NCBI GenBank assembly: GCA_963784415.1
Contig: CAWARK010000017.1
Coordinates: forward strand, 124,001-188,000
From: UBA7672 sp963784415
GTDB lineage: Bacteria; Pseudomonadota; Alphaproteobacteria; Caulobacterales; Hyphomonadaceae
Length of the DNA stretch: 64,000 nt
Direction: 5' to 3'
This document shows, in pieces, positions 57,438 through 64,000 of this stretch; the stretch's first letter is position 1; each line of letters starts with the position of its first letter. Made by a program: the position numbers and the translations under genes. Under the pieces are notes generated by a model, which did no database searches, was not told the origin of the DNA, and saw only the letters and a list, made by a program, of their open reading frames with translations.

Positions 57438-58416
57438 ATGACCGCAAAAGTCTTCATCGACGGCGAAGCCGGCACCACCGGGCTGCAGATCCGCCAGCGT
57501 CTCGCGCATCGCCGCGATCTCGACGTCATCTCCATCGATCCGGACAAGCGCAAGGACGCCGTCGCGCGCGCCGCGATGCTGAACGATGCCGACGCCGTCA
57601 TCCTCTGCCTGCCGGACGATGCAGCGAAGGAAGCTGTGGCGCTGGTCCACAACCCGCACACCGTCATCATCGACGCCTCGACCGCCTTCCGCGTCGATCC
57701 GCAACTGGGTCTATGGCTTCCCCGAAATGGCGGACGGCCATCGCGTGCTGCTGCAGCGCGCGAAGCGCATCTCGAACCCCGGCTGCTATCCCACCGGCTT
57801 CATCGGCCTGATGGCGCCGCTGGTGCGCGCTGGCCTGATGCCCGCGTCGACGCCGATCACCGTCAACGCCGTCTCCGGCTACACCGGCGGCGGCAAGGGC
57901 CTGATCGAAGAGTTCGGACACGCCCCGCCCGAGACCACGCACGACGCCTTCCGCGCCTACGGCCTCACGCTCGCGCACAAGCACGTGCCCGAGATGACGA
58001 AGTATTCCGGCCTCGCGCACGCACCCGTCTTCGCGCCCAGCGTCGGCCGTTACGCACAGGGCATGCTCGTGGAAATCCCGCTGCAGCTCTGGTCGGTCCC
58101 CGGCACGCCGCGTCCCAACCAGCTCCGTGAGGCGCTCGCCGACTTCTATCAGGGCGAACGCTTCGTCACCGTCGCCTCGGCCGATGAAGTCGCGACGCTC
58201 CAGAAAGCCCGCGCCGGCGCCGGCGGCTATGTCCGCGACCTCGACCCCGAGGCGCTCAACAACACCAACCAGATGAAGCTCTACGTCTTCGGCAACGAAG
58301 CAACGCAGCAGGCACGCCTCGTCGCCATCCTCGACAATCTCGGCAAGGGCGCCTCAGGCGCTGCGGTGCAGAACCTCAACATCGCGCTGGGGCTGGAAGA
58401 AGACGCGGGGCTGTAA
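57438..58416 (+). CDS. argC: N-acetyl-gamma-glutamyl-phosphate reductase, type 2 (frameshifted)
   Basis: NADPH-dependent third step of arginine synthesis. The N-terminus MTAKVFIDGEAGTTGLQIRQ and the shorter length (about 325 residues) mark the type 2 form. The catalytic Cys is in SNPGCYPTGFIGL. Near 57707 one extra C (gatccgcaactgg) breaks the frame; repaired, it reads FRVDPNWVYGFPEM. The stop overlaps the ATG of the next gene by one base. Confidence 0.94.
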
Positions 58417-59222
58417 TGAATTCCCCTGCCGATGACTCAGACTTATCGCCGGTTTTTGAGCCTTTCAAATCTGTGCTGTTGCGGCGTCTAGATAACATTT
58501 CACGACTGACGGCTGTTGCTGACTGGGCAATCGGCGAAGGACAGCACGCGGCACAACTTGAACAGAGCGCGGCACATCTTAAAGACGTTTTGCACGAGGA
58601 GAGAAGGGTCGTGCCTCAGTCTGAAGCTGATCGCTTGGCCCTTGTCCGCCAACTTTCCGAGTTTGCGAAAGAAGAAGTCGCAGCGGGAATGCCCGTCCTG
58701 TACGGTTCCGCTGCCGTGCTGCTTTGGGGCGCTCTCGAAACTGCCATACGCGACTTTGCTGCCCTTTGGATCGAGCAGACAAAAGAGACATATGCCATCC
58801 GCGAAGTTGGCGCTCTCAAGGTCAGGATAGGGGAGTACGAGCTACTCAGCCCAAATGCTCGTGCAAAGTACGTCTTGGAGCTGTTGGAGCGAGACTTGGG
58901 CTCCTCCATGCGGGAAGGCGTGGGACGCTTCACGTCGTTGCTTCGCATCTTTGGATTAGTTCCGAAAATTGACGACGACCTTAGGCGCTCCTTGAACGAG
59001 CTCTCCGCTATTCGGAACGTTACAGTTCATCGCGCTGGAGTAGCGGATGATAGGTTTCTAAAGGCGTGCCCAAACTATCCGACCAATCTGGGAGAGGAAG
59101 TGCGCGTAACGCGCGAGGCCTTCATCAGATACTCTCAGGCGGTGGGCGAGTTTGCGGCAAGCGTGGTTGAGGCTGCCATCGGTCTGCGGCGATCAAGCAA
59201 GCCTGAACTAGGTGGGAATTAG
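58416..59222 (+). CDS. HEPN-like helical protein, probably acquired
   Basis: 268 residues, all-helical. A helix LYGSAAVLLWGALETAIRDF and the motif SAIRNVTVHRAG near residues 198-208 give the Rx4-6H signature (Arg200, His205) of HEPN domains, many of which are RNases in toxin-antitoxin or defence systems. Base composition and codons (TTT, TTA, CTT, AAA) are clearly less GC-rich than the argC before and the FAD gene after. Its ATG overlaps the argC stop. No obvious antitoxin partner is adjacent, so the role is open. Confidence 0.65.
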   Translation: MNSPADDSDLSPVFEPFKSVLLRRLDNISRLTAVADWAIGEGQHAAQLEQSAAHLKDVLHEERRVVPQSEADRLALVRQLSEFAKEEVAAGMPVLYGSAAVLLWGALETAIRDFAALWIEQTKETYAIREVGALKVRIGEYELLSPNARAKYVLELLERDLGSSMREGVGRFTSLLRIFGLVPKIDDDLRRSLNELSAIRNVTVHRAGVADDRFLKACPNYPTNLGEEVRVTREAFIRYSQAVGEFAASVVEAAIGLRRSSKPELGGN

Positions 59223-59228
59223 AAGAAC

Positions 59229-60635
59229 ATGGCGGCGCAGGCGACACCGGGCTCCTCGCAGACTGTTGTCATCGTCGGCGGCGGCCTGAGCGGGCTGGTG
59301 TGTGCGCTGCAGGTTCGCAAGCTCTGCCCGCATGTCCGTCTGCTCGTGATCGAACGGTCCCTGCGTCGCGGACCAGGCCTCGCCTATGGCGAGTTCGCGG
59401 CTGGCCATGTGCTCAACGTGCCCGCGCGCAGACTCGGCATCGGCTCCGACCTTTCATTTCACGACTGGCTGGCTGCGCGCGTGGAACAGTACGATCTCGA
59501 CGAAGCCCTGGCCGAAGCAGGCGGCCATATCGAAGACATGTTCGCCCCGCGTGCGGCCTTTGGTGACTTCCTCGAAGAGACGGCCCACCGCAACAGCGAC
59601 AACGGCGTGTTTGAGTGGATACAGGGCGAGGCGGCCGGGTTTCTCCCTGCGCCCCGGCGCGGCATCGTTCTGGCCGATGGTTCCGAGCTGGAAGCCGCCG
59701 CTGTCATTCTCGCGACGGGAAATGAATCGCCGGGGCCGATCGGCATCGCCTCGCTGGAAGACGCGCCGCAGTTCATCGCCAATCCATGGGCAGGTGGCGC
59801 GCTCGACCGCGTGGCGAAGGATGCGCCCGTTGTCGTGGTCGGCTCGGGCCTTACCGCAGTCGACGTGGCGCTCGCCCTCAATCGCGCGGGGCACGTTGCG
59901 GGCGTGACGCTGGTGTCGCGCCGTGGCCTGCTGCCGCGTCGGCACAAGCTCTGCCCGCCGGCGGACGCGTTTATTCCCGTCGCGGATACCGAGTCACCCG
60001 CCGTGCTGATTCGCCGTGTGCGACGGAAAGTTGCCGACGCCACGGCAGGCGGCGCGTTGTGGCAGGGCGTGATCGATGCAATCCGGCCCGTCACGCGCGA
60101 TATCTGGCAAGGCTGGAACAAGGTCGAACGGCGCACCTTCCTGCGCCACCTGCGCGCTTGGTGGGACGTCTATCGTCACCGCATGGCGCCGCGCATCGCG
60201 AACCATGTCGAGCGCCTCCTGTCCCAAGGCTATCTCCGCGTTGTCGCCGGCCGCATCACGGGCGCCCGCGACGTTGACGGCTTGCTGGAGATCGACGTCT
60301 CCCTGCGCGGCGGAGACCCCACGCGCCTGCAAGCACGCCACGTCATCAACTGCACCGGACCGACCACCAATGTGACCGTGCGATCCAGCCCCATCGTCGC
60401 TGACGGCCTCGCGCGTGGTTTCGTTCGCGGCGATGCGCTCGGCCTGGGCATCGAGACGAATGCCTGCGCCGCCATCGCATCGGATGGCGTCGCATCCGAC
60501 TGGCTGTTCGCCATCGGCCCACTGACGCGTCCGGAGTTCTGGGAGGTAACAGCCGTTCCTGAAATTCTGGCGCAGGGACGTGCTCTGGCGGAACGGCTGT
60601 CTGCGGCGGATACGACGCGCGGTTACGGCATCTAG
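59229..60635 (+). CDS. FAD/NAD(P)-binding protein (NAD_binding_9 family)
   Basis: 468 residues. The first Rossmann motif is VVIVGGGLSGLVCALQVR; GPGLAYGEFAAGHVLNVPAR and a second GSGLTAVDVALALNRAG follow, with an HVINCTGPTTN segment near the end. This matches the HpyO-like FAD-NAD(P)-binding family of unknown substrate. It shares its stop-codon CTAG with the convergent DUF2336 gene. Confidence 0.85.
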   Translation: MAAQATPGSSQTVVIVGGGLSGLVCALQVRKLCPHVRLLVIERSLRRGPGLAYGEFAAGHVLNVPARRLGIGSDLSFHDWLAARVEQYDLDEALAEAGGHIEDMFAPRAAFGDFLEETAHRNSDNGVFEWIQGEAAGFLPAPRRGIVLADGSELEAAAVILATGNESPGPIGIASLEDAPQFIANPWAGGALDRVAKDAPVVVVGSGLTAVDVALALNRAGHVAGVTLVSRRGLLPRRHKLCPPADAFIPVADTESPAVLIRRVRRKVADATAGGALWQGVIDAIRPVTRDIWQGWNKVERRTFLRHLRAWWDVYRHRMAPRIANHVERLLSQGYLRVVAGRITGARDVDGLLEIDVSLRGGDPTRLQARHVINCTGPTTNVTVRSSPIVADGLARGFVRGDALGLGIETNACAAIASDGVASDWLFAIGPLTRPEFWEVTAVPEILAQGRALAERLSAADTTRGYGI

Positions 60636-61777
60636 GCCGCGATCACGCCGCTTTCGCGCCCGAGGTCCACCGCGTTGAGCTTCTCGAGCAGGTACTCAAG
60701 ATCGGCGCGCGGGATAGCCTGGAACTGCGTCAGCACGCGCTCCACCATGCGCTGGCGGAAGCGGTCCTTGTCGTTCGGTCCGCCGTCCATCTCGGTCTTG
60801 TGGAAGATGTCGATGGCGAGGCGGAACGCGGTGAACATGCCGCTCGGCAGGCCCGCACGTTCGAACACGGTCTTGAGGCCAAGCGCGCCGGCATCGTGGA
60901 TCATCAGCCACGTCTTGGTGCGCGGCACGCCGGACAGCTCCGACAGCGCGTGCTCGACAAACGTCATGTGCCCCAGGCACAGCGCACGCATGATCACAGA
61001 CGGCGTCAGGCGGCCATTGAGGTGAAGCTGCTGCACGAAGCGCTCAGGGTCGGTCGACAGGCCAGCCTGCTCGACAAGATCCAGCGTCGCGCGCTCGCGG
61101 GCGCCCGCCGCGATCTCGATAGCCAGCTGCGGCGGCAGTTCGTGCGTGTTGACGAGGCGGTCGAACAATTCGCCGGAGACAAGGTTCACCAGCTTCTCGG
61201 TGACATGCATCGGCAGGGTCGAACGTGAGACGAGGGCTGACTTGATCTCGTTGTCGTTCGAGAAGCGTTTCAGGACGCCGGCAAAGGCGTCGTCCGAGAA
61301 GGCCGCGCCTTCGTTCAGCGTACAGGCCTCGACAGCCTGCTTTGATCCGTAAAGCGCGATGACTTCCGTCAGGCCTTCGCCGAGCGTCGGGCGCTGCGCG
61401 ATCGCGACCTGCTTTTCCGACGAACCGGCGAGCACGATCTCGACCAGGTCTTCATCCGTGATCACCGGCGAGTTCTTCAGAACCGGCACGGCGATAATGT
61501 CGATGTCCTTGGCCAGCTTGATCGCGATATCGCGCGGCAGCTTGGGCGAGTTCTTCAGCGTGACGGCGAGGGCGCGGCGCACCAGAACGGCGGCGTCCGA
61601 GCACATCATGTCGAGGATTTGCCGCGCGCTCTCCTGATCCTCGGGGCCGAGCTCCATCGTGTCGATGCGGCGGCAGATCTTGTGGGCGGAATTGGCGCGC
61701 GCTTCGGCCGTATCGCCGCGCACAAGGCGGCGGATATCGTCCTGTGTCAGGGCGCTGCGCATGGTGGCGATCGTCAT
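60632..61777 (-). CDS. DUF2336 protein
   Basis: 381 residues, almost entirely helical, with repeated short motifs such as DAAVLVRRALAVTLKNSPKL, PVLKNSPVITDEDLVEIV and ISSSRTLP-like VSRSTLPMHVTEKLV that recall HEAT-like repeats. DUF2336 is typical of Alphaproteobacteria and of unknown function. The C-terminal part has QFQAIPRADLEYLLEKLNAV. Its stop overlaps the FAD gene stop in CTAG. Confidence 0.87.
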   Translation of the reverse strand: MTIATMRSALTQDDIRRLVRGDTAEARANSAHKICRRIDTMELGPEDQESARQILDMMCSDAAVLVRRALAVTLKNSPKLPRDIAIKLAKDIDIIAVPVLKNSPVITDEDLVEIVLAGSSEKQVAIAQRPTLGEGLTEVIALYGSKQAVEACTLNEGAAFSDDAFAGVLKRFSNDNEIKSALVSRSTLPMHVTEKLVNLVSGELFDRLVNTHELPPQLAIEIAAGARERATLDLVEQAGLSTDPERFVQQLHLNGRLTPSVIMRALCLGHMTFVEHALSELSGVPRTKTWLMIHDAGALGLKTVFERAGLPSGMFTAFRLAIDIFHKTEMDGGPNDKDRFRQRMVERVLTQFQAIPRADLEYLLEKLNAVDLGRESGVIAA

Positions 61778-61842
61778 GTGGGCCGGCCTTCTGCCCTATG
61801 GCGGCTTGAACTCATTCGAAAAATGACAATTGCTGCGCCGAG

Positions 61843-61857
61843 TTAACAGGTGTTTAC
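61843..61857. promoter_or_regulatory. CtrA-like binding site
   Basis: TTAA-N7-TTAC in the 129-base divergent gap between the DUF2336 gene and the CoA-transferase gene; one base from the CtrA consensus. Confidence 0.35.
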
Positions 61858-61906
61858 GGGCGCGCCGAAAAACGCGCTACCGGCACAATAAAATCGGGAG
61901 AGACGT

Positions 61907-63115
61907 ATGCTGCTCAAAGGCGTGAAAGTCATTGAACACGCTACCTATTTTGCAGCGCCGGGGGCGGGCGGCATCCTCTCCGACTGGGGCGCGGAAGTTA
62001 TAAAGATCGAACCGCCCGGCGGCGATCCGGTCCGCTCCAACTTCCCGACCAAGGGGTCGGACATGGCGCACCTCACCGACAACCCCGCTTTCGACAGCGA
62101 CAATCGCGGCAAGAAATCCATCGTGGTCGACGCCCGCACGGAAGAGGGCCGCGAGATCATCCGCAAGCTGGCGGATACGGCCGACGTCTTCCTCACCAAT
62201 GTCCGCCCCGGCGGCATCGAGCGCTCCGGCCTCGGCTACGACATCCTGTCGAAGCGCAACCCGAAGCTCGTCTACTGCGCGCTCACCGGCTACGGCCTCG
62301 AAGGTCCGGACGCCAACGCCCCCGGCTTCGACGTCGCCAGCTTCTGGTCCCGCTCGGGCCTCGCGCGTCTCACCGCCCCCAAGGGCTCTGAACTCTTCCC
62401 CGTCCGCACCGCCTCGGGCGACCACACCACCAGCATCGCCGCCGTCGCCGCCATCAACGCCGCGCTGATCCAGGCGCTGAAGACCGGCAAGGGCCAGCTG
62501 GTCGACGTCAGCCTTCTGCGCACCGGCCTCTACACCCTGCACACCGACCTCGCGATCCAGCTCTTCTTCGGCCGCATCGCCTCCACCCGCCCCCGCGCCG
62601 AGGCCTACAACCCGCTCACCAACTTCTTCCGCACCAAGGACGACGCGTGGATCTGCATCGTCGCCCGCGCCGGCAAGGCCGACCTCCCACGCATGGCCCG
62701 CGCCTTCGATCTGCCGGGCATCGATACGGACCCGCGCTTCCAGGACGGAAAATCCCGCCGCGACAACGCCGCCGAGATCACCGCCATGTTCGACGCAGCC
62801 TTCGCGAAGTTCACGAAGGACGAGATCGCCGCCCGCCTCACCGCAGAAGAAATCGCATGGGCCCCCGCTCAGACGCTCGCCGACGTCGCCGTCGATCCGC
62901 AGGTTCATGCCGCCGGCGGTATCGTCCAGACGCCTGGCAAGGACGGCGTCGGCTCATTCGCGTCCCCCGCGTCGCCCGCGAAATTCCACGGCGTCGATGA
63001 CGGCCCGAAAGGCCCGGGGCCAAAACTTGGCGAACACACGCGCGATGTTCTGGTGTCGCTCGGCTATTCGGAAGCGGAGATCGAAGCGGCTCTCGCCGGC
63101 AAGGTCGTGGCCTAG
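61907..63115 (+). CDS. CaiB/BaiF family CoA-transferase
   Basis: 402 residues. LLKGVKVIEHATYFAAPGAG, LSDWGAEVIKIEPPGGDPVR, NKKSIVVD-like GKKSIVVDARTEEGREII and GYGLEGPDANAPGFDVASFW are family III CoA-transferase features; the Asp in GFDVAS matches the catalytic Asp. CoA donor and acceptor are not determined. Its stop codon shares CTAG with the convergent transglycosylase gene. Confidence 0.92.
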   Translation: MLLKGVKVIEHATYFAAPGAGGILSDWGAEVIKIEPPGGDPVRSNFPTKGSDMAHLTDNPAFDSDNRGKKSIVVDARTEEGREIIRKLADTADVFLTNVRPGGIERSGLGYDILSKRNPKLVYCALTGYGLEGPDANAPGFDVASFWSRSGLARLTAPKGSELFPVRTASGDHTTSIAAVAAINAALIQALKTGKGQLVDVSLLRTGLYTLHTDLAIQLFFGRIASTRPRAEAYNPLTNFFRTKDDAWICIVARAGKADLPRMARAFDLPGIDTDPRFQDGKSRRDNAAEITAMFDAAFAKFTKDEIAARLTAEEIAWAPAQTLADVAVDPQVHAAGGIVQTPGKDGVGSFASPASPAKFHGVDDGPKGPGPKLGEHTRDVLVSLGYSEAEIEAALAGKVVA

Positions 63116-63840
63116 GCCTTGTCTTCCTGCAGGCCGAACAGCGCCGTCATCAGGCTCGACGTCATCGACACAACGCCCATCTTCGCCTGCATCAGCATGT
63201 CCTGGTTCGACGCCTGCATCGTCTCACCGGCTGTTGCGCCGGGAACATTGCCCGCATCCACATCGCCAACCGCCGCGCCTGTCAGCTTCGCATAGAGCTG
63301 CGCAGAGGTAAGGCTCGCGCCATCCTTGCCGTGGAACACGTTGCGATTGGCCAGCGCCGCGCTCGGAAACAGCTCGGACGCAGCTCCCGGCCGGTTGCTC
63401 CGCGCCGCGTCGACCAGCCGTGCCGCATCCGACGGCCCCATGAAGTGCGCCGCATAAAGTTCAGCCGACGTCGCGGGCCGCCCCAGCTTCTTCTGCAGGA
63501 TCTTGCCGTTCTCGGCCGCCAGCTCGCCCGCCATCACTGACGACAGGCTCGCATCCTTGCGCAGCGCCAGCAGGTCATTCCGCGACTGCCCATCCGTCGC
63601 CACGCCATGCTTGTCGCCATAGCGCTCCAGCATGCTGAGCCACGTCGCCTCGGTGAACTGGAACAGTCCCGTCGCCGACGACGTGCCGGCCTTCGCGGAG
63701 GGATCGAAATTGCTCTCCCGCTGCGCCGTCTTCACGAGGTAGTCGAAACCAACGCCCGTCTTGGCCGAAGCCGTCCGCAGCGCAGACATGACTTCGGCGC
63801 GCTGTGTGGCCTTCGGAGAGGCGCCGATGGAATCGGTCAC
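63112..63840 (-). CDS. Lytic transglycosylase (SLT domain) protein
   Basis: 242 residues. The catalytic Glu42 is in AQRESNFDPSAKAGTSSATG, followed by GLFQFTEATWLSML and, later, ELYAAHFMGPSDAARLV, the standard SLT fold. No signal peptide is clear. The C-terminal third is low-complexity (Met/Ala/Ser-rich). Related small SLT proteins in Caulobacterales act in flagellum or pilus assembly; that role here is inference. A CtrA-like site lies 42 bases upstream. Confidence 0.88.
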   Translation of the reverse strand: MTDSIGASPKATQRAEVMSALRTASAKTGVGFDYLVKTAQRESNFDPSAKAGTSSATGLFQFTEATWLSMLERYGDKHGVATDGQSRNDLLALRKDASLSSVMAGELAAENGKILQKKLGRPATSAELYAAHFMGPSDAARLVDAARSNRPGAASELFPSAALANRNVFHGKDGASLTSAQLYAKLTGAAVGDVDAGNVPGATAGETMQASNQDMLMQAKMGVVSMTSSLMTALFGLQEDKA

Positions 63841-63881
63841 GGGCAGGGCATCCTTCTGGACCCCAGAACGCCGATTTATGG

Positions 63882-63897
63882 TTAGCGAGAGGTTAAC
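63882..63897. promoter_or_regulatory. CtrA-like binding site
   Basis: TTAG-N7-TTAAC, one base from the CtrA consensus, just upstream of the transglycosylase start and overlapping the stop of the next minus-strand gene. Confidence 0.4.
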
Positions 63898-64000
63898 GAA
63901 GCGCGCGCCCGCTCAGCCCCACGTCCACGCGTGCACCGTGTGGCCCACCCAGCCGATCTTCTTCAGCACCGCGGCGAGATAGATGTCCACGTAGAGATCG
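63893..64000 (-). CDS. C-terminal end of an unidentified protein (truncated by window)
   Basis: The open frame on the minus strand runs to the window edge and stops at TAA (63893-63895). The visible residues begin DLYVDIYLAAVLKKIGWVGH and continue to WTWGLSGRALR. Too short to assign. It may contain part of a membrane or amphipathic helix. It was found by reading this edge directly. Confidence 0.5.
   Translation of the reverse strand, partial: RSLRGHLSRRGAEEDRLGGPHGARVDVGLSGRALR

Overview
This is a GC-rich chromosomal stretch from an alphaproteobacterium. The gene orders fabD-fabG-acpP-fabF-mltG-yicC-gmk and lptF-lptG-lptD-surA-pdxA-rsmA, a MipZ-type cell-division ATPase, DUF1489, DUF2336, ClpS/ClpA and a bacterioferritin/Bfd pair fit this. 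MipZ and three CtrA-like sites make a Caulobacterales/Hyphomonadaceae-like lineage the best guess; that is inference, since there is no rRNA to place it. No tRNA, rRNA, CRISPR array, insertion sequence or phage gene was found.

Layout. 0-5.7 kb: fatty-acid synthesis genes, then mltG, yicC and gmk. 5.7-13.7 kb (minus): outer-membrane and LPS-transport operon. 13.8-19.3 kb: aminopeptidase PepA, HolC, an exported gluzincin-like protein and a cNMP-binding/patatin fusion. 19.4-27.8 kb: leucine-catabolism genes (methylcrotonyl-CoA carboxylase beta and alpha chains, methylglutaconyl-CoA hydratase) interrupted by unrelated small genes, a P-loop kinase and two membrane proteins. 27.8-38.9 kb: CorA, DUF1489, a hydrolase, a RidA-like protein, PanC, MipZ, a D,D-carboxypeptidase and ClpS-ClpA. 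38.9-39.95 kb: about 1 kb with little coding evidence, filled with dispersed repeats. 40-46 kb: Nudix, a 26-residue membrane protein, antiporter, SixA-like phosphatase, thiolase, acetyltransferase and RNA ligase RtcB. 46-48 kb: a structured intergenic region and a TIR-TM-FGE-like fusion. 48-56.3 kb: mixed metabolic and membrane genes plus iron storage. 56.4-64 kb: rplM-rpsI, argC, a HEPN-like gene of different composition, an FAD protein, DUF2336, a CoA-transferase and a lytic transglycosylase.

A dominant feature is the number of reading-frame breaks in genes that must be intact (fabD, mltG, gmk, clpA, mipZ, argC, both carboxylase chains). Nearly all are repaired by removing one base, and the family signature continues at once in the next frame. 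I read these as uncorrected single-base insertions in the assembly, not pseudogenes, and annotate each gene across the break.

The points most worth following are: the structured region upstream of rtcB, which carries a near copy of the 16S rRNA 3' tail, a 25-codon ORF and a terminator; the TIR-TM-FGE-like fusion; three copies of a MITE-like inverted-repeat element, one inside the fab operon; a leaderless-looking bfd promoter with two Fur-like boxes; a hairpin masking the rplM ribosome-binding site; and a HEPN-like gene inserted after argC.
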